A stretch of 64,000 nt of DNA from contig OW569354.1 of NCBI GenBank assembly GCA_937625935.1, positions 372,001 to 436,000 of the forward strand. The letters run 5' to 3'. Source of the stretch: Tetramitus jugosus. Its lineage: Eukaryota > Heterolobosea > Eutetramitea > Acrasida > Vahlkampfiidae. The notes beneath the pieces are model-generated. The model did no database searches and was not told the origin of the DNA. It saw nothing but the letters and a program-made list of their open reading frames with translations. Below are positions 10,796 through 25,031 of this stretch, piece by piece (the first letter of the stretch is position 1; every line of letters begins with the position of its first letter). The translations under genes were made by a program, and so were the position numbers.

Positions 10796-10846
10796 GTGTT
10801 TGTATTGAGAAATGAATACAATTACTAAAACACAAAACTTTTATTA

Positions 10847-11350
10847 TTAAAGCTTCAAAATCTTCTTGTGAATTCCATGGGAAACCATGTGCAAAAACTC
10901 ATCGATATCAAGCTCATTATTGCCATCTTGATCTGCAATTGAAAACAACCGATTGAAGCCCTCGTCATCCACCAGTACTCCAGAGTTCAACAATCCCTCT
11001 TTCAGCTCTTCCCGCGACAAGCAACCATCTCCATTTTCGTCCATGCTCATAAACTTTTGTTTCATGTGTGTCAATTGTAAATTTGTGCAAATCATTTCCA
11101 CAAACTCATCAAAATCAATTCCACCCGACCCGTCGCAATCAAAATACTCAAATTTCATGTACTGTAGTTCAAGGTCTTTGGCGGCTTGAGAATATTCCCG
11201 CTTATTCAACATGCCGTCTCCGTCCACATCGTAGCGCTCAAAGTCCCGCTGAAAATCGGTCATGTCTGAGTCGGAAAAATCCATGTAGGGCAGTGTGAGC
11301 GAGGAGCGGTTTCTTTGATGGTGATGTTGTTTATTTTCACAAGCACTCAT
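10847..11350 (-). CDS. Calmodulin-like four-EF-hand protein
   Basis: A 167-residue calcium-binding protein with four EF-hands in two pairs. Loops begin DVDGDGMLNKRE, DCDGSGGIDFDE, DENGDGCLSREE and DQDGNNELDIDE, each with acidic or Asn residues at positions 1, 3 and 5 and Glu at 12, so all four look able to bind calcium. A His/Asn/Ser-rich extension of about 28 residues precedes the first hand, longer than in calmodulin (149 residues), and the linker is short. This suggests a calmodulin-, centrin- or calcineurin-B-like sensor; the class cannot be fixed without alignment. Its ATG lies 171 bp downstream of the end of the next minus-strand gene, so the two are probably separate units. Confidence 0.9.
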   Translation of the reverse strand: MSACENKQHHHQRNRSSLTLPYMDFSDSDMTDFQRDFERYDVDGDGMLNKREYSQAAKDLELQYMKFEYFDCDGSGGIDFDEFVEMICTNLQLTHMKQKFMSMDENGDGCLSREELKEGLLNSGVLVDDEGFNRLFSIADQDGNNELDIDEFLHMVSHGIHKKILKL

Positions 11351-11521
11351 TTTTCTATTGGTTTGTTGGTTTGGATATTGATCTCTGTGTTTGTTTGTTT
11401 ATGTGGTTGTTTGTTGTTCCACAGCAGGATTCGTTCCTCCAAAACACGGCTTTTTCTTGTCACAGCAATCTGACAGTAAAAGTCACAATCGGAGAAACGA
11501 GATTGGCCGCTGCACGGAAAG

Positions 11522-12451
11522 CTAGGTTCCTCCGGGCAGTTGAGAGGACTGAGCAACCTTGTTCTCATACTGCTCTTCCAATTGTTTCTTCATGCATTGA
11601 ACACGATACAATCTCTCGTCAATCACTTGTTCAGATGAGAAACTGTAATCGAATTGCAAATGAAGCTCTAATTCTTCCAAGTCTTCAATCACCTGTCTCA
11701 TAGTATCCATCTCCAAAGTAAAATGAATAAACTCATTCATTTTGGATTCTATCTCGTCAGCAAATGGTGGTAGAGTGAGATCCATTGGTTCATAGGCTGT
11801 TCTCTTGAGCTTTAATGTACTTTCAGGATGTGCCTTTGATTCTTCATTGGTGCTAGCAAAAGCAAGCAATGAGGAACAGTCACTGCTGCTGATGAAACAT
11901 GAAGAGCCGTTGGTTGAAGTTGTCAGAGAACACGACTCTGTAGAGGTCTTGATTATAGGAGAGATTGAACTAGACGAAGCTTCATCAGGACTTTGATTCT
12001 CATCTTGCATCAGCTCTTGCACATAATGTTCGTTGTTCCAGTTAATAGTATCATCTTCTTCTGGAGAAATACAATCAAACAGAAAATGAATGGATATAGG
12101 TACTGCCTTCATCAGTTGAAGTATCGCGTAGGCATCCACAGCTACAACTGCCATTGAATCAATCCTTTTACCTCTTATCAAGCTTTCTTGTTCAATGGTG
12201 GTTGAAGGTGTGAGAATCATGTGCTTTGGTTGAAGGATTTTGTCAATAGGAATGTGAATAATTTGACCCAATTCTAACATGCTCTTCATGGAGTGTTGGG
12301 ATGTTGACCCTTGTGTGTCCCTGCCAATTGGAAGAGAGTCAAAAACCAATCGAACAACAATGGATTGTTGGTCGAGGTTCATACACTGATAGAGCTCTGG
12401 GGAGAGCCGGCGAGTAATTTTCCAGTAGAAATGATACAACTGTTGAGTCAT
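11522..12451 (-). CDS. Unrecognised 309-residue protein
   Basis: A long open frame with normal-looking codon use but no family recognised. The first 140 residues look folded, with alternating hydrophobic segments such as QSIVVRLVFDSLPIG and VPISIHFLFDCISPEED. A Ser/Thr-rich linker of about 70 residues follows, then a C-terminal helical part with an EQYENKV-type coiled coil. No signal peptide or membrane helix is visible. It could be a divergent adaptor. Supported mainly by length and by amphipathic, non-random composition. Confidence 0.65.
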   Translation of the reverse strand: MTQQLYHFYWKITRRLSPELYQCMNLDQQSIVVRLVFDSLPIGRDTQGSTSQHSMKSMLELGQIIHIPIDKILQPKHMILTPSTTIEQESLIRGKRIDSMAVVAVDAYAILQLMKAVPISIHFLFDCISPEEDDTINWNNEHYVQELMQDENQSPDEASSSSISPIIKTSTESCSLTTSTNGSSCFISSSDCSSLLAFASTNEESKAHPESTLKLKRTAYEPMDLTLPPFADEIESKMNEFIHFTLEMDTMRQVIEDLEELELHLQFDYSFSSEQVIDERLYRVQCMKKQLEEQYENKVAQSSQLPGGT

Positions 12452-13099
12452 GTCTCAAAAACTAGTTTCTTGTATTCTTCGCTTTTTTTGTCGGCGCTTC
12501 AACCAGAACGATGACCGATTCAAGTTTCAGTGTATCCGTTCTGTTCATGGCTCCAGACCCACACCAAAGTGAAGCAGAATCATTCCAGGTAGAAAAGATA
12601 AATATCGTTCATATTTTCTCTGGATCCTTTCACCAAACACCTTCCTCGGCCTCTGGCTTGGATCAAGTGTAGTATCTGTTCTCGATAGTTGTAATATCTA
12701 TCGCAAAGTTTACGAGCTTTGTTTTATTACATTGAATTTGTTGAGTGCAGAACCATACTGACTGATGTTTCGCTCTAGTAGCTGAGACTCGTCGCAATGG
12801 TTCAAGGTTGCATTGGAATAGCACTATCCTCCTCTGCAGCCAAGCTTTCCTAAACTAAAGAGAACAACTTCCACTAGGAAGAGATGACTTCTAGCCATAC
12901 AGACTCCTGGTACTAGATATTTGTGATCGATGACAAAGATTTCCATTGGGTTGATTCGATTGAACGAAGTTTACAAAAATGAGATGTTCAGGACATACTT
13001 CGTTTAGGACTTAAATTTATTCTGAAAGGAAACAACGATTTTCCTTGATTCGTCATTTCTTGATTACTGCAATGTTGCATGTTTACTAAAGGTTCAATA
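12452..13099. other. Intergenic region, no gene seen
   Basis: A 648-bp stretch between two minus-strand genes. It has no convincing frame in either direction and no tRNA-like fold was seen. It holds the promoter of the upstream-lying 309-residue gene and the 3' end of the F-box/ankyrin gene. Confidence 0.5.
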
Positions 13100-15349
13100 T
13101 TAAGGGTACTCGCTGAACTTTCTTCTATTGGACCTGAGAGACATACAATTGGTGTCCTCTTGTTCCTTTTCACTGTCATTCTCATGCTCGCTCGAATCTT
13201 TTGTTCTCTTCGCTCTCTTTCTCTTGTAGCTACTCGACACCGTAGCTTTCTTTTTTCTGGGTCCTGTGAAATCTGGATCGTCCCTGCTGTTACGCTCTTT
13301 GTTTACTTTGGCAATCATTTGTCCCACTTGAACCGCCTCTTCTGGAGCCAATCTCTGCAAAATGTTAGAATACACAGAACTTGAGTATCCATTAGTGCTC
13401 AAAGTTTTGAGCATGATATCATACGCAAACAAACCATCTCTATTTTTCAGATAGGTTTTGATTCCAGGCAAATCAAGCAATAATTGAAGCATACTTGGTA
13501 TGCATCTGATTGAGTGACAGGCAATGTGAAGAATTGTTTCTTCCTTTAGATTCGTTTGGTTGACATTCACTCCATAATGGCTGATAATGACCCTTGCAAT
13601 CTCTAATCGGCCCTTTTTCAGTGCCACATGCAGGTAAGTATTGCCCTCATCGTTGAGATATGATCGTACATTCTCAGACCCAATTTTGTCTAAAGCCAGG
13701 AGGGCAAGTTGCTCATCATCAGCATCTAATAGATTGAATACTCGATCTAGGAATTCTTTGTCATTCGATAGATCACCCGTTCCCTGCAACATCTTGCGAA
13801 GAACCCAAGGTCCCATTTCAGGCTTAAGACTATCATGAATGATGGTTTCTTGTGAGTTCAATGAGCAATCATGATTACAAAATAGTTGATATAATAGTGG
13901 AGCTTTTTCCACCCTTGTAAGCAAATTGGGAATACACTTGAAATCAAATCCAAAATTTGGCATCTGCTCAATCACCGAATAAGCCTTGTCTCCAACATGT
14001 GCCAAAATACTTGGTGACAGGACACGCAGAAACTCGCATTTCGTAAACTTTGGAAGGAAAAACTTGATAAACTCATCGTTTCTACAGGTTTTTGTTAGAA
14101 GTAGCTTCCAGTCCTTTTCTTGGAACCAAAAGAAGAACTCGTTGGGGTACTTGTTGTAGAGCTCCTCCAGATATCTCTTTCTGACGTTCCACTTACCAAA
14201 GTGCAACACCATATACAAGTAGCTTCTTTGTCCATCGAGCACCACGGTTTTTGGCGACAGTCCACATCGGATCAAGTCATCGAATGCAAGTTCCTTTTTT
14301 GATTGATACCAACAAGGGTAAACATTCAACTCGAAATCCTCGCTAATCGTTGGTGGATGACACAACAATCGATTATAAGCTGGAACATCAATAATCATAT
14401 CTCGTGCCTCCTGATAATTGCCTGATAATAATTTCTCTACAATCTCCTGCTTTGTTCTGGTCAACAGTTGAATGTCCTCCAAACATTTTGCTGCATCTCT
14501 ATCCCTCAGCTTCGAATTGTACACATTCAATTGTTTCAGTTTGGGGAAGTATCGTAGGACATCAGTTAGTGTGTGCATTAATTTTCCTCTCTCAATCCTT
14601 CGTTCCTTGGTTGACACTTTTTTGCCCTTTTTGTCTTCTCCATCTTCTGTTTCATCACTCGAACTATCACTGTCTTCACTATCACTCGAACCAACCTCTA
14701 CATAGCGTCTGTCGTGAGAATAGTTCCCTGGAAACATCTCCGCACTTGTCGGTATCAAAAACAGGTTAATTATCACAAGTTGTCCAGGATTGTATCTTGT
14801 GACCCCGGTCAGCGCTGACACCAAGGCAGCATTCAAATGAGGAATATGATCAATCCATGGTGGACTACATCTAATGTCCTTTGGATATGTCAACTCCTTC
14901 AAACTGTGATAACGACTCGACAGACGTTCAATATGGAGAAGGGAAGAACTGGACAACACAAGAGTCCGAATTTTGCTCTTGATGCACTTGTCCTCCACCT
15001 TGCTTTCAAGCAATGAGGGAGAATAGTACCATACTACCTTCTGTGGATCGTATGACGAAATATTGAGACATGTCATCTCAGAGAAGAGAAAGGACAATCG
15101 ATAAGCAAAGTACTTGCTTAACGTTCTCAGAGAAAAGTAGCTTTTAAAAAAAGTCCATTTATAGATGGGATTATCAGTCAAAAGGCATGCAACAAACAAC
15201 AAACAAAACACATACTATGGCAATGAGGGTAGATAGGAAAAGATGACCAATTGAACATCTTGTGGAATGATGAAAAAATCAATTGTGGTAGAAGCGTCAT
15301 CATTGTTGTTTGCCATGCCCCAATCTTCATCATTCGCTGTTGTTGCCAT
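13100..15349 (-). CDS. F-box and ankyrin-repeat protein (two exons)
   Basis: Probable SCF ubiquitin-ligase substrate receptor of 724 residues. Exon 1 is 15216-15349 and exon 2 is 13100-15140; the 75-nt intron starts GTATGT at 15215 and ends AAAAG at 15141, with the frame kept across a split Tyr codon. An in-frame TAA directly precedes the CCA-ATG start at 15349. The short first exon supplies an F-box: IPQDVQLVIFSYLPSLP, continuing in exon 2 as YFSLRTLSKYFAYRLSF. The middle has an acidic Ser/Asp tract near residues 200-215. Ankyrin-type repeats lie at about 535-620 (NTYLHVALKKGRLEIARVII and TILHIACHS). The C-terminus is Lys/Arg-rich then acidic. The ligand is unknown. Confidence 0.75.
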
Positions 15350-15686
15350 TGGTTATCTTGCTTTTCTCCTATTTTTCGGTTATTTTTTAACAGTTGAGGC
15401 ATCCTGTCACATAGTTTTTGAAATCTTGGACAAGTAACACCTCCTTGACAAACAAGTGGTTGATTTGTACCTCTTCCAACATTAGTGACGTAAGAACAAG
15501 CCACTGAGGAAGAACGTTTTTTATGGTATTCAGTTAGAAGGTTGACCAAATCGCGGAGTCTGGAGTTTCTCAACTCCAGCTCCGTTGAACTTTTTCATTT
15601 TAAAGGATCAAGGCTGCAACATCTTTCTCTCATAATACACACCAAAACAAAAACTAAACTATAATATTAACCAATATTCATTCGCC
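15350..15686. other. Divergent intergenic region
   Basis: A 337-bp gap between the divergent F-box/ankyrin and cathepsin-like genes. The side near the protease has an AC/AA-rich leader just before its ATG. No other gene was seen. Confidence 0.45.
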
Positions 15687-16634
15687 ATGTTGAAATTATC
15701 TGCTCTCTTGATTGCCTTGTTCTGCCTGCTCGGGGTTGCCTTCTCTGCACTGTCATTGAATGACCCCGAGTTGATTCGTACGATTAACTCTCATCCAACT
15801 GCCGCATGGAAGGCCACATCCTATGAAAGATTCCAAAACAAGACTATTAGTGATGTTGGTCACATGTTCGGTGCTTACTTGACCAATTCCATCAGACCAT
15901 CCATGTACGCTGTCAGTCAACCAACAGACAAGAGTTCTTTGAAGAGTATCCCAAGCAGCTTTGACGCGCGTGACCAATGGCCAAAGTGCATCCACCCAAT
16001 CAGAAACCAACAACAATGTGGTAGCTGCTGGGCGTTCTCATCCTCCGAGATGTTGAGCGATCGATTCTGTATTGCATCAAAGGGCGCAATCAACACTGTT
16101 CTTTCGCCTCAATTCATGGTCAGCTGTGACAAGTATGACATGGGATGCCATGGTGGAAACATGGACACTTTGTGGAAGTTCCTTTCCACCACTGGAACTG
16201 TTGAAGACGATTGCTTGCCATATGTCTCTGGTAAGGGACACGTTCCAAGCTGCAGCAACACATGTGCCAATGGTGATGCAATGAAGTTCTACAAGGCAAA
16301 TCCAAGATCTATCAAGAACTTCCGCTCCAACGATATCCAATCGGTTCAACAAGACATTTTGACCAATGGTCCTATCATGTCTGGATTCATGGTCTATCAA
16401 GACTTTATGCAATATTCATCTGGTGTCTACCATCACGTTAGTGGAAGCTTGTTGGGTGGTCATGCCATCAAGATTGTTGGTTGGGGAATTGATTCTCAAT
16501 CAAAGTTGCCATACTGGATCGTTGCCAACTCATGGGGAGCAGATTGGGGAATGAATGGTTTCTTCTGGATCAAGAGAGGTTCCAATGAGTGCCAGCTTGA
16601 GAACTACATGTACACTGCTGAAGCTCAACTCTAA
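15687..16634 (+). CDS. Cathepsin B-like papain-family cysteine protease
   Basis: Secreted or lysosomal C1 peptidase of 315 residues. A hydrophobic signal peptide covers about 1-20, a short pro-region follows to about 85, and the mature enzyme starts near SFDARDQWPKC. Active-site residues are Gln108 (oxyanion hole), Cys114 in CGSCWAFS, His259 in GGHAIKIVGWG and Asn281 in NSWGADWG. The pro-region and the AxxxW..F-like start resemble the cathepsin B propeptide. The part that forms the occluding loop in animal cathepsin B is very short here (CLPYVSGKGHVPSC) and lacks the paired His, so the enzyme is expected to act as an endopeptidase, not a dipeptidyl carboxypeptidase. Likely roles are phagosomal digestion and extracellular proteolysis. 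Confidence 0.94.
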   Translation: MLKLSALLIALFCLLGVAFSALSLNDPELIRTINSHPTAAWKATSYERFQNKTISDVGHMFGAYLTNSIRPSMYAVSQPTDKSSLKSIPSSFDARDQWPKCIHPIRNQQQCGSCWAFSSSEMLSDRFCIASKGAINTVLSPQFMVSCDKYDMGCHGGNMDTLWKFLSTTGTVEDDCLPYVSGKGHVPSCSNTCANGDAMKFYKANPRSIKNFRSNDIQSVQQDILTNGPIMSGFMVYQDFMQYSSGVYHHVSGSLLGGHAIKIVGWGIDSQSKLPYWIVANSWGADWGMNGFFWIKRGSNECQLENYMYTAEAQL

Positions 16635-17408
16635 ATATGAGATTAATAAAGCAAAGGAATGCATGCTACCTTTTGATGTGAGATTCCTAATTGTGATTAG
16701 CTTATCAAGAAACTGATAAACACAGGCTGAATGAACTCTAGCATATCCTGCAGGGGTGTTTCAATTAATAACAAGGAGCCACCGAACCCATAAGCTCTCC
16801 CTTCTCCATCAGACACTATGCTATGTGCTCCCCTTTTGATTGTTCATAAACAAAGTGACGATTCCAATAGATACATGAACAGGATGTTCTTTTAGCATAG
16901 GCCTCTGTAAAGCTACTTACGTTGATAAATCATGTACTGGGTCAATCCATCTTTTAATCTTCATATCTAATTTATTGGTAAGTCAGAAATGTATGGTGGA
17001 AGAGGCCCCATGCAACTTTTGATGATCTGTGAACATTTGATCTGGGTAAACACAGAAATGGCTGAAAGAGAGTGACCCAATCGAACCCATTCAAAGGTAG
17101 TGGAGATCAAAGGTTCCAAGCCAAAGATCCTAATTGCACTGGACTGCGTTCGAACCAAACAATCTGTAGATGACGGAATTTTGTATTTTATTTGGCAACA
17201 CTGCAGGCCAGTCAGCGAATCTAATCTGTTTACTTGAAGAACAACAAAATACCACTCCAATTGTATCGGGCATCACTCCGCTGTGTGATTGTTATTCACA
17301 GAATAAAATTCTCTCAGCACCCGATGACACGAAACGATTCAACTCAGATCTCGAGCAAGAAGACTTCTTACAGATCTTCTTCTTCGAACACAAAAATAAA
17401 TCAAAACA
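16635..17408. other. Long intergenic region, no gene seen
   Basis: 774 bp without a supported gene. A 97-codon minus frame (16967-17260) has no recognisable motif. No tRNA or snRNA-like pattern was seen. Confidence 0.45.
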
Positions 17409-17786
17409 ATGTCAAGCACAAACAACGACAATAACAAACCAAAGTCTTTTCATGAAATCTACACAGAGTACATTGAATCCAATGATTATCCCTACATTGA
17501 AAAGTTGCCTTCACATGAAACAATGAACCTGAGACTGGATTTCGAGCAAGCCATGGACCGGATCATGTCCAGTTGTGGTCTGGAGATTGAGTTGAACGAG
17601 TCTGGATGCAAGGTTTATCCGTCAAAGATTGGAGAACACAGAGTCAATCCAAAATCGATCCTCTCCAGTTGCTTTGACAACATTTTTGGAGGTCAATTGG
17701 ATGCCAAGGGAGGTGAAGATGAGGAGGAGAGCTGGGGCGAGAGTGATGAGCATGATGATGGTAGTGACGATGACGATGTTGATTAA
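17409..17786 (+). CDS. Small protein with acidic tail, unrecognised
   Basis: A 125-residue frame with an A-rich leader (AAACA) at its ATG. Residues 10-85 look like a compact alpha/beta domain (IYTEYIESNDYPYIEKLP, then RLDFEQAMDRIMSSCGLEIE); the last 30 residues are an almost continuous Glu/Asp tail ending DDDDVD. No signal peptide or membrane segment. The family is not recognised. The acidic tail would suit a histone, basic-protein or ribosome partner, but that is speculation. Confidence 0.6.
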   Translation: MSSTNNDNNKPKSFHEIYTEYIESNDYPYIEKLPSHETMNLRLDFEQAMDRIMSSCGLEIELNESGCKVYPSKIGEHRVNPKSILSSCFDNIFGGQLDAKGGEDEEESWGESDEHDDGSDDDDVD

Positions 17787-18051
17787 GCGAATATATGCAA
17801 AGCGAATCGAAAAGGAAGGAGTTCAAAAATCGGTTGTTCGAATTTATTTTGTTTGTTGGGTTGGTCCTGTCAGCTCGAATTCTGAACTCGAGATCCAAAA
17901 ATTGTAAGTTGCCTGGGTGAGAGAAAAGCCAATAAAGGTGTTCTTTGGTCAGGTGATGTTGTTAGTTGGTCGATCATTGTAATTTCTTTTGGGACATACT
18001 CTTACTCGATCAAAAGCATGTGCCAAAAGAAACTGATAGTGAAGAATTGAT

Positions 18052-21000
18052 TTAAACTATCATTGGTGATGGTTCATTGAGAGGAACACTCGCTTCTGCA
18101 TGCATACTCATTGGTGTCATTGGTGTCAATGGTGTCAATGGAGATGATGGTTGGAGCTCTACATCTTGTGCCGTCGTTGGTCTTCTCAGCAAAATCTTCA
18201 AGTGCGGCTGTGCATACTTGTTTGCATAGACGGCTTCGTTTGTTACAAGTGTGTTTGTCGATCTCTTATTTCCTCGTCTGTTGTACACGTAGACCATGAC
18301 AGAAATGACACTGAGGGCAATGGCCACGAAAATGATAGAACCAAATGCGAGCAACAAGCTCAGAGATGGATGGAACAACATGGCAGCCGCACCAAATACG
18401 AGCAACAGTACACTCACAAGTGCAAACTCTATTCTTCCTGTTCCCACAGCTCTCTGATAAAAGTACAAGAGCAGGAATGTATCAACGAAGTATGTCATGA
18501 TGAAGAATGCGACTCCAGGTATGAAAATCAATGGAATTCTGATACCTGTCACTGCAATGATGAAAAAGTTTGTGAGTGCACTCGTGTAGGACACATTGAA
18601 CTCGAACGGAATTCTTTCAGGTTCTCCACTCGTCATGATGTAACTCAAAGTTACTTTAGCCACGCATCCCAATAACTCAATTCCCTTGTAGAAGAATAAG
18701 TATGATAAAATAAACTAATAGATACATGGATTGAGTTGTTAGTTCTCTGTTATGATATGTACACCTTTTCACTTAAATTGTAATCAAACATACCTGTATC
18801 AATGCCAATCCAGTGTTGCTATAGAAGGACTCTGGATGAACTCGCTCCACTTGATAGTCACCCAAGAAAGGAATCGTCAAATAGAATGGAATAATGATTG
18901 CAACAGATTTGAGCAGGTAGGAAGCAGACGCCTTGGATTTGGACTTCATTCTCTCTAAGCCCGTAACGGTCCTCATGACAAGATTTGATATTTCTCCAGC
19001 AATTGTCAAAAAGACAGAGAAGACAGAACTGGCAAATCCCAGTACAACTGGAATCAGCCACTTTAGAAATGCAGCAGATCTCATAATCACAAATGATTGT
19101 CTGTATCGCAAGCCACTGAACAATCCATATACACCAAACCGGAAGAAGTACACCAAAAGTGCACCAACCAACAATGCATAAACAATAAAGTATGCAATAT
19201 AAACCGTTGTTGCACCAAACACGTTTCTCCTTGTACTGTCATAGATATTATTCCAGTTTACATCTTCAGGCTCCCAAGTTACTTGTCTCATTTTCCAAGT
19301 ATCAACTGAACATGATATCTCATCACTAAATGGTGTTTTAGTTCTATTCTTTCGAGTCATACTCTTATATATGACCTTACACTTCCTGAGAGCAAGAACA
19401 GACTTGAATGTAATAAAAGCCTGAGTTGTGGACACTGGGTGACTTTCAATCTTTTTGAACATAGCCTTTCGTGAATTATTAAGTCTTTTTGCACGAGCTC
19501 GTGCGATAAATCCCTCCTTACTGCTCGATGAACTGTTAATAGTTTGTTCCAACTGATACTGTGTATCAATGTCACTCATAATATGGGACATATCGGCAAT
19601 AAGATTTACAGACAAAACAAGATCTGTATCTACCATTTCAGCCACAGCCTTATCTTCAGGATTCTTTGTCGCCTCTTTCTTCATTTCTTTTCTCAGAACT
19701 TGATTAAAATGATGCATGAGCAACTTCTCTCTCCTTTCAATATCAATTGAATTGGTAATGTAAGCACGTCCTTCGCTATCCTCTCCAATATTGATGCTCA
19801 TGACAGGCAAGTGACGCAATCGCGCAGTAAATACTGAAGACTCATATCTTCTCTTATAAAAAGTCAATCGAATGCTGAATGTATAAACAGCTACCGTAAT
19901 AAGGAAGAATAAAACACCAACAACATAATGAGCAATCGAAACACGTCCAGTTGTGTCAATTGATCCAAACGTTGTCACGGCCAAATCAATGACTGCCTGA
20001 ACCTTGTAGTTATAAACAATATTGATTGGTAGAATGATTGCTAGTGCCAAAACGGCATACAATAGCACAATCAACACAATTCTACGATAAAATTTCCAAT
20101 AGTAATACCCTCGAAGACCACTATTGGCAATGATTGTGTCCGAATTGTATTTCCAGAATTGCGAAATATTATGGATGCGACCTAGTGTTCCACTCATCTT
20201 TGCTTCGTTCACTGCAGTTTCATCAATAATCTCTCCAGACTCATTCTTCAAATCGTTCAACTCCTGTCGTTCCTTCTCCTCATAAGCCTCTTGACTCAGT
20301 TGCTTCGAGTCAACAAACGGACAGAATACAGTATATATGGAAATGAGAATCAATCCAACGAAAAAAATGGGTAATCCAGCATACAGATAAATACCCAATA
20401 CAGCATCTCTCCAAACAGGGGTCACAGTAATCTTACTAGGCAGAGGATAAAACAAACAAACAGGCTCGTTTTCATTCTCTTCATTCACCAGTGCCACCAT
20501 TACACCCATTCGGTAAGATCCTCTCTCGGCGTGCAATCCAATATTTGTTGGCAACAAGTGCAACAACATTTTTTGGTTTTTGTGGTTCGATCGATGCACC
20601 TCAAAACTTCCATCTTCCTCACTGAACGTATAATTGGTCATCTTTGCTTCAAAACCAACACTAGAAAACATGATAAATGGATTGACTGATTTTCCCGGGC
20701 TACTGCCAATCATGTATGCACCTACAATCAACTTTGTGCGATTCACTGAATCATCCTTTGGTCTAAAAGCCGTTAGCTCATGAACCACTCTGTGCATCAA
20801 CTCGTCTTCTGTCCACTGACTCACATCATTTCCAATCGTGTCTCCCTCCCTTGCATCCAACCCTAGTTTTTCACTGTCATTGCTCGGACGAAAATACGCG
20901 CGAAAAAATTCGCTCGCAATCGGCAAAATTGGCTGTTTCTGTAAACCGGCGGGTTGTAAATTTCGAGTCGATAACGAATAGGGCAAATAAATTTGAGAGA

Positions 21001-21610
21001 ATTGTGCGCCAATGACACACTGACTCACGTCGTTCACCTCGAGTGCGCAACCTCTCAGCACATTCGACTCAGAATCGAGAGAAGCTTGATTTTTCACACC
21101 AATCGTATTGTAAAACAATGTGTTGGCACTTGTTGGACGCACACCGACTGTGCCAATCGATTGAATCTTTTCTGCACCACTCAGCGTAAACATGTCCTTT
21201 AGTTTTTGCATGTGAGGCGAGTGCGGATCCTGCTGTGGAAAGCTGGGAGAGGGTCGCGACAGCGATGATGAACTCGCAAATTCTTGCATGGTGCAGTTGA
21301 GAGATTGGTCAATGCAAGTCAAGGTATGTGCGCACCATTTGCATGTGCTATTGTTGTCAGTGGTTGATGTTGTTGTTGTGTAATTGGATAGGCATGCGAA
21401 ACATGTAAAGCGAGAAGAGCACTGTGATGTTGTTGTTGTTGTTGAATCGCTATTGTTGGCCAACGCACTGACACTGAATCGTTGTTGTTGTTGTTGAATC
21501 AGAATAAATGTGAAAAACAACGAGAGCGTCCACAGTAAGAGGAGAAAAGTGTTGTTGTTACTGGGTGATAGACACCGATTGCTCGTCGATTTCCTATGCG
21601 AGAACAACAT
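18052..21610 (-). CDS. OSCA/TMEM63 (CSC1)-like channel with PSI-like ectodomain (two exons)
   Basis: Multipass membrane protein of about 1149 residues; exon 1 is 18794-21610 and exon 2 is 18052-18684. The 109-nt intron runs from GTATGT to TACAAG in phase 0, joining GLALIQ to GIELLGCVAK. The membrane part follows the OSCA/TMEM63 plan: a TM0 (GIYLYAGLPIFFVGLILIS), then TM1 ending IILPIN, TM2 before a cytosolic RLRHLPVMSI segment, an AFITFKS strand, the motif WEPEDVNWNNI, and then the C-terminal helix bundle. Family members are mechanically or osmotically gated cation channels. Unusual is the N-terminus: a signal-anchor-like segment, then a Cys-rich PSI-like module (C-F-C-C ... CKWC ... C) and about 300 luminal residues before TM0. 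The C-terminal tail is Pro/Thr-rich and cytosolic. Confidence 0.78.
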
Positions 21611-21893
21611 GTAATTATTATAGCTTGTTTATATCTCTCTAGGGGTTGTTGTTCTGTTGTTGGTGGTTCGAAGTCCGATAAATTGTGAACTCTTGACTGG
21701 TGGCGTCAAATCGACAGCGGCCATTTCAGGGGTGTCTAAGATATGACCGTTGCCCACTTTTTAGGCGGGATGGCCAGATGGAGAATTGCCAAACAGGACG
21801 GTGAAAAATTGAAGCTGGATCTCGCTATGATAGCAACAGCGGAATGGAACAAGAACTAAGGCATGAAAATTCAATACATTTTGTTTTATGAGT

Positions 21894-25031
<3,138 letters not shown>

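Noticed and set aside
16967-17260. 97-codon minus-strand frame between the protease and the acidic protein.
   Set aside because: No motif, no typical leader, composition near random.
21655-21690. GGTTCGAAGTCC, a possible tRNA T-loop.
   Set aside because: No D-arm or anticodon arm upstream; the region is GTT repeats.
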